Origin: Oscillospiraceae bacterium
GTDB lineage: Bacteria; Bacillota; Clostridia; Oscillospirales; CAG-272
Assembly: GCA_015064185.1 (NCBI GenBank)
Contig: SVSS01000002.1
Span: 173,511-237,510 of the forward strand
Reading direction: 5' to 3'
Length of the DNA stretch: 64,000 bases
Positions 43,866 through 53,479 of the stretch are shown one piece after another. The notes under the pieces were generated by a model. The model was not told the origin of the DNA. It ran no database searches and was given only the letters and a program-made list of their open reading frames with translations. Each line of letters starts with the position of its first letter. Within the stretch, counting starts at the first letter, position 1. The translations under genes and the position numbers were made by a program.

Positions 43866-44609
43866 TTATTGTAATTCAAGCGCAGCGCTCATACAGGCAA
43901 GTGCAAATATAGGGGCGGTTTCGGCACGCAAAATACGTTTACCAAGCCCCGTCATGCGAAAGCCTGCCGCACGTGCCTCTTGTGCCTCTGCAAGCGAAAA
44001 GCCCCCTTCGCTGCCAATGATCAGCGCAATTTCCTGCCCTGCTTGCAGCTTGCTTTCGGATAGGATACGGGAGATTGGCTCTGTACCCTCGCCCTCAAAG
44101 CAAAACAGCACCAGATCTGCTTTTTTTGCCATTGAAAGCATTTCCTCAAATCCAACTGTTGCCTTTACCTCAGGCAGCACGCCCCTGCCGCACTGCTTTG
44201 CCGCCTCCTCGGCAATACGCAAGCGGCGCTCACGCTTTTTGGGCTCTGCCTCGGGCTTGGCACGCACGATACAGCGCGCGCTTTCAAACGGAACGATCAA
44301 AGAAGCACCGCACTCCACCGATTTTTGTATCACCAAATCAAGCTTATCTCCTTTGGGGAGCGCCTGATAGAGCGTGATCTTACAGGGCGGCTCAGTTTCC
44401 TGCTTTTTGACCGTTAAGATCTCACACCGCACACAGTCGGGCAAAAACTCAGTGAGGGTACACTCGTATTCATTTGCGGCACTGTCACACACCGTGATGT
44501 GCTCACCCGCCGCCATGCGAAGGGCACGGGAGATATGATGTGCATCATCACCCCTAACGGTAATATGCCCGTCCTGTATCTGATCACTTGTAACAAAGAA
44601 ACGCGGCAC
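43866..44609 (-). CDS. rsmE: 16S rRNA m3U1498 methyltransferase RsmE
   Basis: A SPOUT methyltransferase acting on the assembled 30S subunit. MPRFFVTSDQIQDGHITVRGDDAHHISRALRM is the N-terminal PUA-like domain. The knotted SAM site is LIIGSEGGFSLAEAQEARAAGF followed by LGKRILRAETAPIFAL, both signatures. It has 247 aa. The start is GTG at 44609 with GGGGAGG eight bases upstream. It has a separate consensus promoter and lies behind the dnaJ-prmA terminator, so it is not strictly part of the heat-shock operon. Confidence 0.95.
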   Translation of the reverse strand: MPRFFVTSDQIQDGHITVRGDDAHHISRALRMAAGEHITVCDSAANEYECTLTEFLPDCVRCEILTVKKQETEPPCKITLYQALPKGDKLDLVIQKSVECGASLIVPFESARCIVRAKPEAEPKKRERRLRIAEEAAKQCGRGVLPEVKATVGFEEMLSMAKKADLVLFCFEGEGTEPISRILSESKLQAGQEIALIIGSEGGFSLAEAQEARAAGFRMTGLGKRILRAETAPIFALACMSAALELQ

Positions 44610-44639
44610 CTCGTCAACCTCCCCAATGGCGTTTTAATC

Positions 44640-44668
44640 ATTATAACGCAAATTGAACAATTTGTCAA
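44640..44668 (-). promoter_or_regulatory. Consensus sigma-A promoter of rsmE
   Basis: Minus strand TTGACA, a 17-base spacer and TATAAT, 30 bases before the GTG start. Confidence 0.85.
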
Positions 44669-44711
44669 TGGCTGTTTTGTGATTATTTACCACTTTTCGC
44701 ACAAAAATGAC

Positions 44712-44739
44712 AAAACGGACACCCAAAGATGTCCGTTTT
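44712..44739 (-). terminator. Terminator of the hrcA-to-prmA operon
   Basis: AAAACGGACA pairs perfectly with TGTCCGTTTT around 8 bases. On the minus strand it ends in GTTTTG then CATTTTTG. It lies 24 bases after the prmA stop. Confidence 0.72.
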
Positions 44740-44763
44740 GTAAATAAATTAACAATTGTTGTG

Positions 44764-45690
44764 TTATGCTTTTTGAACAACCAAGGCACACCAGCCATTG
44801 TCATCAAGTCGATCGGTCACGCGAAGCCCCTGTGCAAGCAAGGCATCTATGACCTCCTCGGCACGCTCTGTGATGATACCCGATGCAAGCAAAACGGCAT
44901 CATCCTTCATGTAGCTTCCAACGTCGGGCGCCATACGAATGATGATATCCGCCACGATATTGGCGCACACAAGATCGTATTTGCCGCCTGAAAGATCTAC
45001 CTGCTTTAAGAGATCGGAAACATCGCATGTAACGTTTTCCTCGCCGCTATCCTTAATATTTTCGCGCGCAACACGTACCGCAACGGGATCAATATCGTAT
45101 GCCTTACATTCCGCAGCACCGAGCTTGGCGGCGCAAATGGCAAGAATACCGCTACCACATCCCACATCAAGCACACGCGAGCCCTTCTTTGTATAGGTTT
45201 CAAGCAGCTCTATCACAAGACGGGTGGTTTCATGCGTGCCTGTGCCGAAAGCCATGCCGGGATCCATACGTACAATGATCTCGCCCGGCTTCTCCTCGTA
45301 TTTTTCCCAAGCGGGCACGATCACCATTTTTTTGCCGATATGAAGAGGCTTATAGTATGCCTTCCAGGAGTTTGCCCAATCCTCCTCGGAAACGCCGATG
45401 ATCTCCACATTGCCCTCAAAACCGCTTTCCGACATGCGCTCACGCACAAAGGCAACAGCATCGGTAAAGGGCCTGTCCGCCGGCAAAAAAATTGAAACAG
45501 CCGCAACGGTCTTATCTGCATTCAAAATGCTTTCATCGATCAGATCACCATAGCAGGTCTTAAGGTCGATGTCGCTGAAATCCTCGATCATCAAATTGTT
45601 ATTGAGCATGCTCATGATCGCAACAAGCGTATCAAGATGCTCCAATTTTACGGTCACCTTAAGCTGTGACCAATCCTTACAATATTCCAT
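44764..45690 (-). CDS. prmA: Ribosomal protein L11 methyltransferase PrmA
   Basis: It trimethylates L11 with SAM. The N-terminal substrate domain is followed by the Rossmann fold with MDPGMAFGTGTHETTRL and VLDVGCGSGILAICAAKLGA (motif I), then LVCANIVADIII, the conserved catalytic-site segment. It has 308 aa. It starts nine bases after dnaJ, a common arrangement in clostridial heat-shock operons. Confidence 0.95.
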   Translation of the reverse strand: MEYCKDWSQLKVTVKLEHLDTLVAIMSMLNNNLMIEDFSDIDLKTCYGDLIDESILNADKTVAAVSIFLPADRPFTDAVAFVRERMSESGFEGNVEIIGVSEEDWANSWKAYYKPLHIGKKMVIVPAWEKYEEKPGEIIVRMDPGMAFGTGTHETTRLVIELLETYTKKGSRVLDVGCGSGILAICAAKLGAAECKAYDIDPVAVRVARENIKDSGEENVTCDVSDLLKQVDLSGGKYDLVCANIVADIIIRMAPDVGSYMKDDAVLLASGIITERAEEVIDALLAQGLRVTDRLDDNGWCALVVQKA

Positions 45691-45699
45691 AGTTATTCC

Positions 45700-46845
45700 T
45701 CAGGAACGGTTCAGTTTTTCAAAAATACGTTTAAAAAAGCCTGATTTTTTGCCATAGTTGCTTTCACTGCATCCCTTGGCAAAAGCACGCATCTGCTCCT
45801 TTTGCTTATCGCTCAGGCCGTGCGGGATCTCCACGTTAACTTGGAAAATAAGATCGCCACGCCGTTGCTTATTATTGATAAAGGGAATGCCCTGCCCCTT
45901 TACGGTAAAGGCAGTGCCGGGCTGCGTACCCTCGGGAATGGTGTACTTGGTGTTCCCCTCAAGCGTAGGGATCTCGATCTCAGCACCAAGAATGGCATCA
46001 GTGACGGGGAGCGGTACCTCGCAGTAAATATTGTAGCCTTCACGCTCAAAAATAGGATGGGGCTTAACAACCACCTGCAGGATCAGATCTCCCGCGCTAC
46101 CGCCGTTTCGACCGTCATTGCCCTGACCGCGCAGTGCAATACGCTCGCCGTCGTCAATACCCGCGGGGATCGACACCTCAAGCTTTTTACTAATGCGAAT
46201 AAAGCCCGTGCCACGGCAATTATTACAGGGATTTTTGATGATCTTTCCCTTGCCGCGACAGCTGTCGCACGTGGTTGTGCTTTGGAACTGCATGCCACCG
46301 AGGCGCTGCATCACACGCATCTGGCCGGAGCCGCGGCATTTGCCGCAGGTTTCAGCAGTCGTGCCCTTTGCGGCACCGCTACCCGAGCAATCGGGACAGC
46401 GGCACACACGGTTATAATTGATCTCCTTTTTCACGCCAAAGGCAGCTTCCTCAAAGGTAACCGAAACGCGCGCACCGATATCGTCACCGCGCATAGGACC
46501 ATTTCGCTGCTGCGAGCCGCCCCCAAAGCCACCAAATCCCCCGCCGAAAAAGCTGCTGAAGATATCGCCGAAGTCACCAAAGCCGCCAAATCCCCCGCCG
46601 GCTCCACCGGCGGCGGAATCGAATGCCGCGTGCCCGAACTGATCGTACTTGGCACGCTTATCGGCATCAGACAATACGTCGTATGCCTCGTTTACTTCCT
46701 TGAATTTGACCTCCGCTTCCTTATCACCGGGGTTCATATCAGGGTGATATTTTTTCGCAAGGGAGCGATACGCCTTTTTGATAGCGGTTTCATCCGCCCC
46801 CTTATCTACACCCAAAACCTCATAATAGTCGCGTTTATCTGCCAT
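45700..46845 (-). CDS. dnaJ: Chaperone DnaJ
   Basis: A type I Hsp40 co-chaperone. The J domain ([35 protein letters not shown]) contains HPD. A Gly/Phe-rich linker ([17 protein letters not shown]) follows, then four zinc-finger repeats ([32 protein letters not shown]) and the C-terminal substrate domains. It has 381 aa. It lies 29 bases after dnaK. Confidence 0.97.
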   Translation of the reverse strand: MADKRDYYEVLGVDKGADETAIKKAYRSLAKKYHPDMNPGDKEAEVKFKEVNEAYDVLSDADKRAKYDQFGHAAFDSAAGGAGGGFGGFGDFGDIFSSFFGGGFGGFGGGSQQRNGPMRGDDIGARVSVTFEEAAFGVKKEINYNRVCRCPDCSGSGAAKGTTAETCGKCRGSGQMRVMQRLGGMQFQSTTTCDSCRGKGKIIKNPCNNCRGTGFIRISKKLEVSIPAGIDDGERIALRGQGNDGRNGGSAGDLILQVVVKPHPIFEREGYNIYCEVPLPVTDAILGAEIEIPTLEGNTKYTIPEGTQPGTAFTVKGQGIPFINNKQRRGDLIFQVNVEIPHGLSDKQKEQMRAFAKGCSESNYGKKSGFFKRIFEKLNRS

Positions 46846-46874
46846 AATTCTCTCTTACTTTCAAATAAGAACGA

Positions 46875-48704
46875 TCAATTGCCGCTCTTATCCTCAAAAT
46901 CAGCGTTATAGAAGCCGCCCTCAGCGCCTGAAGCACCTGCATCGGCACCGCCCATATCGGCACCTGCCGCGCCCTGCTGCTTATAGAGCTTCTCGGAGAG
47001 TGCGTAGAATGCCTTTTCCAGTGCCTCGGTATCTGCCTTGATTGCAGCGGTATCGCCGCCTGCCACGGTAGTGCGCAGCTTCTCAATAGCACTCTTTACC
47101 TCTGCCTTTTCCTCCTCAGAAACCTTATCGCCGATCTCGGTGAGGGTCTTCTCGCTCTGGAAGATCAGTGTTTCAGCATGGTTTTTGGTATCCACAGCCT
47201 CTTTTTGTTTCTTATCTTCCTCAGCAAAGCGCTCTGCATCCTTTACGGCACGGTCGATATCCTCTTGGGACATATTGGTAGAGGAAGTAATTGTAATATT
47301 GGTTTCCTTGCCTGTGCCCTTATCCATTGCGGATACGTTTACAATGCCGTTTGCATCGATATCAAAGGTTACCTCGATCTGGGGCACACCGCGGGGTGCT
47401 GCGGGAATGCCGTCAAGCGTAAAGCGACCGAGCGTGGTGTTACCGGCTGCCATCTCGCGCTCGCCCTGCAGCACGTGGATCTCAACCGAGGCCTGACCGT
47501 CTGCAGCGGTAGAATAGATCTGGCTCTTTTTTACGGGAATGGTGGTGTTGCGCTCAATGATGCGGTTAAATACACCGCCAAGCGTTTCAATACCAAGCGA
47601 GAGGGGCGTAACGTCAAGCAGGAGAAGATCCTTTACGTCGCCACCAAGCACGCCACCCTGAATAGCAGCACCAACTGCTACGCACTCATCGGGGTTAATG
47701 CCCTTGAAGGGCTCCTTGCCTGTAAATTTCTTAACTGCCTCCTGCACGGCGGGGATACGGGTAGAGCCGCCTACGAGAAGCACCTTGTGGATCTCGGAAA
47801 CAGACTTGCCTGCATCTGCAAGCGCCTTGCGGGTGGGCTCCATGCAACGGTCTACAAGATCGGCAGTCAGGCGGTCAAACTCGGCACGCGTAAGCGTAGC
47901 CTCAAAGTGAAGCGGGCCTGCCGCAGTTGCGGTGATGAAGGGCAGATTGATGTTAGAGGAAGTCATGCCGGAAAGCTCGATCTTTGCCTTCTCTGCCGCA
48001 TCCTTCAGGCGCTGAAGCACCATTTTATCCTGACGCAGATCCACACCGTTCTCACGCAGGAACTGCTCTGCCATCCAGTCGATCACGCGCTGGTCGAAAT
48101 CATCGCCGCCAAGGCGGTTATCGCCTGCGGTCGCAAGCACCTCAAACACGCCGTCGGAGATCTCGAGAATGGAAACGTCAAACGTACCGCCGCCAAGGTC
48201 AAATACCATAATGGTTTGGTCGTTTTCCTTATCCATGCCGTATGCAAGTGCTGCGGCGGTGGGCTCGTTGATGATACGCTTTACATCAAGGCCTGCAATT
48301 TTACCTGCATCCTTGGTTGCCTGGCGCTGTGCATCCTTAAAGTAAGCGGGAACGGTAATAACCGCCTCGGTTACAGGCTCGCCAAGAAACGCCTCAGCAT
48401 CTGCCTTCAGCTTTTGCAGCACCATTGCAGAGATCTCCTGAGGAGTATATTGCTTATCTTCAATCTTTACCTTATAGTTAGAGCCCATTTCGCGCTTGAT
48501 AGAGCTGACTGTACGGTCGGGGTTGGTGATGCTTTGGCGCTTTGCCACCTGACCTACCATACGCTCGCCGGATTTCGAGAACGCCACGACAGAGGGCGTG
48601 GTTCTTGCACCTTCGGGATTGGGGATGACCTTAGGCTCTCCACCCTCAAAAACTGCTACACACGAATTGGTTGTACCAAGATCGATACCAATAATTTTTC
48701 CCAT
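46875..48704 (-). CDS. dnaK: Chaperone DnaK (Hsp70)
   Basis: The ATPase domain begins [22 protein letters not shown] and contains [15 protein letters not shown] and the [13 protein letters not shown] motif. The substrate-binding domain includes [19 protein letters not shown] and a helical lid, ending in a Gly/Ala-rich tail with DFEDKSGN. It has 609 aa, typical of Gram-positive DnaK. AGGAGG-type purines precede the ATG. Codon use is strongly biased, implying high expression. Confidence 0.98.
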   Translation of the reverse strand: MGKIIGIDLGTTNSCVAVFEGGEPKVIPNPEGARTTPSVVAFSKSGERMVGQVAKRQSITNPDRTVSSIKREMGSNYKVKIEDKQYTPQEISAMVLQKLKADAEAFLGEPVTEAVITVPAYFKDAQRQATKDAGKIAGLDVKRIINEPTAAALAYGMDKENDQTIMVFDLGGGTFDVSILEISDGVFEVLATAGDNRLGGDDFDQRVIDWMAEQFLRENGVDLRQDKMVLQRLKDAAEKAKIELSGMTSSNINLPFITATAAGPLHFEATLTRAEFDRLTADLVDRCMEPTRKALADAGKSVSEIHKVLLVGGSTRIPAVQEAVKKFTGKEPFKGINPDECVAVGAAIQGGVLGGDVKDLLLLDVTPLSLGIETLGGVFNRIIERNTTIPVKKSQIYSTAADGQASVEIHVLQGEREMAAGNTTLGRFTLDGIPAAPRGVPQIEVTFDIDANGIVNVSAMDKGTGKETNITITSSTNMSQEDIDRAVKDAERFAEEDKKQKEAVDTKNHAETLIFQSEKTLTEIGDKVSEEEKAEVKSAIEKLRTTVAGGDTAAIKADTEALEKAFYALSEKLYKQQGAAGADMGGADAGASGAEGGFYNADFEDKSGN

Positions 48705-48764
48705 GATTCTATTCCTCCAAGAAAATAATAGTTTTATTTATAGTATTGTGTTTTTGTTTTCAAA

Positions 48765-49343
48765 TCAGTTTGCTACCTTTACCATTGCGTAACGGAGCAC
48801 ACGATCACCGCGGCAATAGCCCTTTTGCAGAACCTCTACCACAACGCTCTCCCCTACCGTATCATCCTCTACATGCATGACGGCATTATGGAAATTCGGG
48901 TCAAATACCTCACCCACGGGATCTATCTCCGTGACCCCAAGCTTGGCGAAGGTATCGCGTACACTCTTTAGCGTAAGCTCAACACCCTTGGCAACATTTT
49001 CTCCGTCGCTGTACTGTGCGGCACGCTCAAGATTATCCACTACAGGGAAAAGTACATTCAGCGCCTCACCAAAGGCATCTGTATAAATACCCTCACGCTC
49101 CTTGGCGGTGCGACGGCGGAAATTATCATACTCCGCCGCAAGACGAAGATAGGTATCGTTGAGAGAAGCCAAGTCATCGGAAAGCTTTTTTACTTCCTTT
49201 TCCTTTTCAAGAAGCGCTGCCTCAAGCGCACGCATCTTTTTCTTTGCACCCTTCTCCGGCATTGCCTCCTCGGCTGCCTCTTCCTCTACCACCGTATCCT
49301 CAATGGGATCGATGATTTCTTCATGCTTCAATTCTTCAGTCAT
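48765..49343 (-). CDS. grpE: Nucleotide exchange factor GrpE
   Basis: GrpE releases ADP from DnaK. It has an acidic N-terminal stretch, a long helix (ALLEKEKEVKKLSDDLASLNDTYLRLAAEYDNFRRR), and the C-terminal beta domain with VTEIDPVGEVFDPNFHNAVMHVED and YCRGDRVLRYAMVKVAN. It has 192 aa. It overlaps hrcA by eight bases. Confidence 0.96.
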   Translation of the reverse strand: MTEELKHEEIIDPIEDTVVEEEAAEEAMPEKGAKKKMRALEAALLEKEKEVKKLSDDLASLNDTYLRLAAEYDNFRRRTAKEREGIYTDAFGEALNVLFPVVDNLERAAQYSDGENVAKGVELTLKSVRDTFAKLGVTEIDPVGEVFDPNFHNAVMHVEDDTVGESVVVEVLQKGYCRGDRVLRYAMVKVAN

Positions 49344-50406
49344 TTTTATCTCCTTTGGGTAATTGTTTTGGCTCGTTTAGCAAATGCGAGATGTTACCGC
49401 CAAGATTATCAAGCGTAGCAAGCACGCGTGCATAATCCATGCGCAATGGCCCGATCACGCCGATCGCACCAACCGTTCTGCCATTGCTGCGGATCGGCTT
49501 GAAAACGAGCGTGGAATTGTTAATTACCTTTACCGAGCTTTCCTTGCCGATCACCACATTGACATCCTCGCCGTCGATCTCGGAGATCAGATCGAGAATA
49601 TCATCCTTGCGCTCAAAGGCACCCAGCAGCTCGCCAAGGTTTTGTGCATCGGAAAATTCGGGGTATTGCAAGAGCCTGTCAAGTCCGCTAACCTTGAGTT
49701 CACCGCTATCAAGCTCACTTAACATTTCATAAATGCTTTTCATTACAGCATTTACCAGCACGCTGTCACCCGAAAGTCGGTTTTCAAGCGAGATCATGAC
49801 AGAAAGCGAGATCTGCTCGGCATCAAGACCCACCACAAGCTCATTGAGCGCTGCGGTAAGCCGTGCAAGCACATGCTCATCGATCTCGGTATCCAGCAAC
49901 ACGTTTCTGGTCTTGACCGCGCCGTTTGAAGCAACCACGATAAGAATAAAACTATGCGCATCAATGAGCGCCGTTTCATATTTGGTAACCGTAACGGCAT
50001 GGGCACGCGGCTTTATGGCAAAACCCGTATAATTGGTCAAAACCGACGCCACCTTGGATGCCTTATCAAGAATTTGATCAAGCTCAGACATTTTGATCTT
50101 CATCAGCTGATTGATCTGTGCGATCTCCTTGGCAGTCATCGCATATTCCTCAAGCAAGGTATCTACATATAATCTATAGCCCTGCTTGCTTGGCACGCGC
50201 CCTGCCGAGGTGTGAGGCTGCTCGAGATAACCAAGGCTCTCAAGCTCTGCCATCTCATTGCGTATGGTTGCAGAGGAGCAGGACAGCTGCTTGCTTTCGG
50301 TAATGTATTTTGAGCCAACAGGCTCTCCACCCCGAATATGTGCTTCTACAATAGCCTTTAAAATCAACTTTTTACGATCGCTTAACTCATTGCTACCTGC
50401 AGACAT
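49336..50406 (-). CDS. hrcA: Heat-inducible transcription repressor HrcA
   Basis: HrcA represses its own operon through CIRCE with GroEL as co-factor. The N-terminal winged helix shows RKKLILKAIVEAHIRGGEPVGSKYITES and CSSATIRNEMAELESLGYLEQPHTSAGRVPS, the family signatures. A GAF-like domain and the inserted dimerisation domain follow (VIGKESSVKVINNSTLVFKPI, GAIGVIGPLRMDYARV). The ATG at 50406 has GGGAGG upstream, six residues inside the ORF-track start. It has 356 aa. Confidence 0.97.
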   Translation of the reverse strand: MSAGSNELSDRKKLILKAIVEAHIRGGEPVGSKYITESKQLSCSSATIRNEMAELESLGYLEQPHTSAGRVPSKQGYRLYVDTLLEEYAMTAKEIAQINQLMKIKMSELDQILDKASKVASVLTNYTGFAIKPRAHAVTVTKYETALIDAHSFILIVVASNGAVKTRNVLLDTEIDEHVLARLTAALNELVVGLDAEQISLSVMISLENRLSGDSVLVNAVMKSIYEMLSELDSGELKVSGLDRLLQYPEFSDAQNLGELLGAFERKDDILDLISEIDGEDVNVVIGKESSVKVINNSTLVFKPIRSNGRTVGAIGVIGPLRMDYARVLATLDNLGGNISHLLNEPKQLPKGDKND

Positions 50407-50428
50407 ATCATACCTCCCTCTCAAATTT

Positions 50429-50455
50429 TTAGCACTCTCGCTCGTTTAGTGCTAA
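50429..50455. promoter_or_regulatory. CIRCE operator
   Basis: TTAGCACTC, nine bases, TAGTGCTAA: the HrcA operator with one mismatch in the second arm (T for G). It lies between the promoter and the hrcA start. No second CIRCE (for example for groESL) is in the window. Confidence 0.93.
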
Positions 50456-50467
50456 CTCACAATAAAA

Positions 50468-50496
50468 AATATACCATTATTTTTACCTTTTGTCAA
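50468..50496 (-). promoter_or_regulatory. Sigma-A promoter of the hrcA operon
   Basis: Minus strand TTGACA, a 17-base spacer and TATATT, 12 bases before CIRCE. Confidence 0.85.
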
Positions 50497-50566
50497 GGAT
50501 TTTAATAAATTTTTTTGCATTTTTAAGGTACAGAGTGCAAATATTTTCTTTTTCATCACAAAACCA

Positions 50567-50595
50567 TAAAAAAAGGAGCTTTCATACAAAGCTCC
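50567..50595 (-). terminator. Terminator of the AI-2E family gene
   Basis: Minus strand GGAGCTTT pairs with AAAGCTCC around GTATG, followed by TTTTTTT. The 60 bases between it and the gene's stop hold nothing recognised. Confidence 0.85.
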
Positions 50596-50655
50596 CTTGG
50601 TAATTCATAATTATGATGCTTTTGCTTCTTCCTATTTTTCAACACAGTACCTGTA

Positions 50656-51750
50656 TCACTTGCCCACCTCGTCGGCTTTCTCACGTGTTAATAAGACCTT
50701 TGCCATAAGAGCAAGGGCGGGTCCTGCAAACACACCGATAATTCCAAAGATCTTAAGCCCTGCATAAAGAGCAACCAGCATCAAGATCGGGTGTAAACCA
50801 AGGCTTTTTCCAACGATGTGAGGCTCGATCACCTGCCTGATCACTGTAATGATTGCATAAAGCACAACAAGTCCTATGCCAAGAAAGGTATTGCCCGTAA
50901 GAATGGAAAAAATCCCCCAAGGCAAAAGCACAGTTCCAACGCCAAAGATCGGCAAAAAATCAAGAAGCGCAACTAGCATGGCGAGCAAAAACACATAGTT
51001 TACGCGCAGAATAAGAAACCCGAGAAAAAGCTCACCAAAGGTGATCAGAAACAGCAGACAATAGGCGCGCAGATATTGCCCTGCCGCTGCGCGTGCCTTC
51101 GCCGAAAGCTGCGGCACATGCTCCTGCCATTTTTGCGGCAAAAGCCTCTTGAGGCTTACTGTAACCGTTTCATATTCTACAGAAAAGTAAAAGCAGGCAA
51201 TCAGCGTGACAAGCAAAAACAGCAGTGCCGCAGGAAGTGCCCTCACAAAGCGCATAACAAGCACGGGAATCCCCTCCGAAATACGGGAAAGCCAGCCTCG
51301 CATTTGCTCAGCAAAAAAAGTTTGCGGATCCTCAATAAAATACTCAAACCAAGCAAACGCACCCGAAAGCTCGATAGGCAAGCGCGAAAAGAAGGAGCGA
51401 AACAGATCAAAAACCCGTGAAATCTTTTCTTGCAGCGCTCCTTGCTCCTCTATAAGATGTCCGATGAAGTTTTGAAGCTCCAGTAAAGCACGGCTGAACA
51501 GCAAATAAATTAATGTAGCAAACAAGCCAAGTGCACAAAGCGTAAACACCGCGGCAACCGCCTTTTGCGGAATCCTCGTACGGGCAGCAAAGCGCTTTGC
51601 TGCGGGATGCGTGACCGCCGCAAGCAAAAAAGCGATCAAAAATGGCAGAAGTATCCCAAGCAAAAAATCGAAAAATAAATATAGCGCAAGAAGCACTCCC
51701 GCAACCGTTACGGTAATTGCGGCATATTTTACCCATTTTTTCTCTGACAT
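50656..51750 (-). CDS. AI-2E/PerM family membrane protein, YtvI-like
   Basis: A 364-aa protein with about eight helices. FLLGILLPFLIAFLLAAVTHP, a central soluble stretch, and LVALLDFLPIFGVGTVLLPWGIFSILTGN with IEPHIVGKSLGLHPILMLVALYAGLKIFG are the conserved family blocks. A sporulation subgroup (YtvI) exists. Its position next to the spoIIA operon and its forespore-like promoter favour that subgroup, but the sequence alone does not prove it. AAAAGGAG precedes the ATG. It may also be read through from sigF, but a terminator lies between. Confidence 0.85.
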   Translation of the reverse strand: MSEKKWVKYAAITVTVAGVLLALYLFFDFLLGILLPFLIAFLLAAVTHPAAKRFAARTRIPQKAVAAVFTLCALGLFATLIYLLFSRALLELQNFIGHLIEEQGALQEKISRVFDLFRSFFSRLPIELSGAFAWFEYFIEDPQTFFAEQMRGWLSRISEGIPVLVMRFVRALPAALLFLLVTLIACFYFSVEYETVTVSLKRLLPQKWQEHVPQLSAKARAAAGQYLRAYCLLFLITFGELFLGFLILRVNYVFLLAMLVALLDFLPIFGVGTVLLPWGIFSILTGNTFLGIGLVVLYAIITVIRQVIEPHIVGKSLGLHPILMLVALYAGLKIFGIIGVFAGPALALMAKVLLTREKADEVGK

Positions 51751-51777
51751 ATCGCTCTCCTTTTATTCCTTAGCTTA

Positions 51778-51806
51778 TAGTATGTGCTTGCTTTGCCGAA
51801 AAATGC
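51778..51806 (-). promoter_or_regulatory. Candidate sigma-G/F promoter of the AI-2E family gene
   Basis: Minus strand GCATT, a 17-base spacer and CATACTA, about 28 bases before the ATG. CATACTA equals the sigma-G -10 consensus; the -35 has one mismatch. No good sigma-A promoter is seen in the 90-base spacer. Confidence 0.45.
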
Positions 51807-51834
51807 AAAAAACAGAGCGACTGCTCTGTTTTTT
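51806..51834 (-). terminator. Terminator of the spoIIA operon
   Basis: AACAGAGC pairs perfectly with GCTCTGTT around a 4-base loop, followed by TTTTTTG on the minus strand. It lies 10 bases after the sigF stop. Confidence 0.85.
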
Positions 51835-51843
51835 ACGAAAGGA

Positions 51844-52605
51844 TCACACGGTCATTTCACCGCGCAAAAAGGTTAATATTTTTTTCTCTTCTCGCGACAC
51901 CTTTACCTGCGTCAGGCCTAAAACCTCGGCAGTTTCCTGCTGTGTTCTGTTTCTAAAATAGCGTATGAGCAATATTTTTCGCCAAAGAGGCGGCATGTGT
52001 GAAATTGCTTCGCTGAGTGCGATTCGATCTGTTAAAATTGCGGGCTCGTGCTCACTTTCATCATCTGTGATGCGATCTCCAAGCTCACCCTTTTCATCCT
52101 CAAAAAGCTTTTCGGAAAGTGAAGCCACGGGCGATGTTGCAGAAAGCGCAATTGCCGCCTCCTCCCCCGTGACACCTACTGCGGCGGCAAGCTCGCCAAG
52201 GGTTGGCTCCCTGCCCTCTTTTGAGATGAACTCCTGCTTTTGGCGTGCAAGCTCTGCCGCGAGCTGCTTATAGCTGCGGCTGACGTGAATAATACCATCA
52301 TCGCGCAGATTTCGCCTGATCTCGCCAACAATAAGAGGTACAGCAAATGTTGAGAACGCCGTGCCGCGCGAAATATCAAAGGTGCGTATTGCGCGCAGCA
52401 TGCCAATGGTTCCGATTTGCATTAGATCCTCATATTCAATGCCGCGATCCCGAAAACGCATAGCCGCAGCACGCACAAGCCCCATGTTTTCAGTTATCAA
52501 GGCTTCGGTTGCAGCATCCGCACACTTCTTATCTTGTGACTGCGCCTCGTGCAGTAGCCGATAGTGCCTTTCTTTCCCGTTTTTTTCCTCTGTTGCAAGG
52601 CTCAC
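51844..52605 (-). CDS. sigF: Forespore RNA polymerase sigma-F
   Basis: The first forespore-specific sigma factor, held by SpoIIAB. Region 2 shows MGLVRAAAMRFRDRGIEYEDLMQIGTIGMLRAI and FSTFAVPLIVGEIRRNLRDDG. Region 4 has the HTH TQQETAEVLGLTQVKVSREEKKIL. It has 253 aa, close to Bacillus SigF (255). The start is GTG at 52605 with GGAGGA upstream, one base after the spoIIAB stop. The gene order spoIIAA-spoIIAB-sigF supports SigF rather than SigG or SigB. Confidence 0.96.
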   Translation of the reverse strand: MSLATEEKNGKERHYRLLHEAQSQDKKCADAATEALITENMGLVRAAAMRFRDRGIEYEDLMQIGTIGMLRAIRTFDISRGTAFSTFAVPLIVGEIRRNLRDDGIIHVSRSYKQLAAELARQKQEFISKEGREPTLGELAAAVGVTGEEAAIALSATSPVASLSEKLFEDEKGELGDRITDDESEHEPAILTDRIALSEAISHMPPLWRKILLIRYFRNRTQQETAEVLGLTQVKVSREEKKILTFLRGEMTV

Positions 52606-52606
52606 C

Positions 52607-53077
52607 TTATTCCTCCGTCGCCAACCGCCCCAGCCGCTTGGTTAAAACCACCAAGGTTCCTTTTCCCGCACGAGATGTAACAGTTAGCCGATCCATAAAA
52701 TTTTCCATAACTGTAAAGCCCATTCCGCTGCGCTCTCCTGCCCCGTCGGTTGTGAAAAGGGGCTCACGCGCACGGCGCACATCGGGAATACCGCACCCCT
52801 TATCAAGAATTGCTATGCGCACCGTCTTGTCAGAGTAAAGGCTTACCGTTATGTAAAAATTCCCTTTTTTGTGTTTGTAGGCATGTACGATACAGTTGGT
52901 GACAGCCTCGGATACTGCACATTTGATATCGGCAAGCTCTGTGGTATCAGGTGAAAGCTGTGCACAAAATGCCGCAACAGCCGCACGCGCCATTCCCTCA
53001 TTGACCGAAATGGCTGGTAGCACGAGCTCCATGCGATTGATCTCATCTCTAAATCTTTTTTCTGCTTTCATATCCAT
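52607..53077 (-). CDS. spoIIAB: Anti-sigma-F factor and serine kinase SpoIIAB
   Basis: It binds and inhibits SigF and phosphorylates SpoIIAA. The GHKL ATPase motifs are EAVTNCIVHAY (N box), DKGCGIPDV (G1) and GERSGMGFTVMENFMD (G2). The N-terminus (LVLPAISVNEGMARAAVAAF) matches anti-sigma F. It has 156 aa, slightly longer than in Bacillus. It starts two bases after the spoIIAA stop. Confidence 0.95.
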   Translation of the reverse strand: MDMKAEKRFRDEINRMELVLPAISVNEGMARAAVAAFCAQLSPDTTELADIKCAVSEAVTNCIVHAYKHKKGNFYITVSLYSDKTVRIAILDKGCGIPDVRRAREPLFTTDGAGERSGMGFTVMENFMDRLTVTSRAGKGTLVVLTKRLGRLATEE

Positions 53078-53079
53078 TT

Positions 53080-53424
53080 TTATCTATCTCCTTTCGCGCC
53101 TTCACCGTCGATTTCCATAAAGCGCTCCATGCCTGCAAGTCGCAAGATCTTCATAATTCTTTCATTTGGGCGTGTAAGTGCCATCACACCACCAATATCA
53201 TGCATCAGCCGCAAGCGCCCCATTAAAAGTCCCAAGCCGGCGCTATCCATAAATTCAATACAGGAAAGATCAAGCACCAAGCGCCGCGGGCGCTCTTTTA
53301 AAATAAGCTGATCGAGCTCCTCTCGCATATATACCGCGCTATGGTGATCGATCTCGCCAAAAAGCCGCACCACCAATAACCAATCGCGTTTTTTTATCTC
53401 CAAACGATAGTCTGTTCGAAACAT
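53080..53424 (-). CDS. spoIIAA: Anti-anti-sigma factor SpoIIAA
   Basis: A STAS-domain protein. When dephosphorylated by SpoIIE it releases SigF from SpoIIAB. The phosphorylated Ser is in CIEFMDSAGLGLLMGR. The N-terminal strand region LLVVRLFGEIDHHSAVYMREELD is typical. The true start is ATG at 53424 with AAAGGA upstream, giving 114 aa; the ORF-track start adds 19 residues. A strong hairpin lies about 55 bases upstream. Confidence 0.95.
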   Translation of the reverse strand: MFRTDYRLEIKKRDWLLVVRLFGEIDHHSAVYMREELDQLILKERPRRLVLDLSCIEFMDSAGLGLLMGRLRLMHDIGGVMALTRPNERIMKILRLAGMERFMEIDGEGAKGDR

Positions 53425-53479
53425 TTTTTCACGTCCTTTCAAAGCAATATCTTCCATATGATTGTAACAAAGCGTAAGC

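Noticed and set aside
45802-46911. 369-aa ORF antisense to dnaJ
   Set aside because: Shadow of dnaJ; no ribosome binding site and no family features.
47178-48728. 516-aa ORF antisense to dnaK
   Set aside because: Shadow ORF produced by dnaK codon bias; no independent signals.
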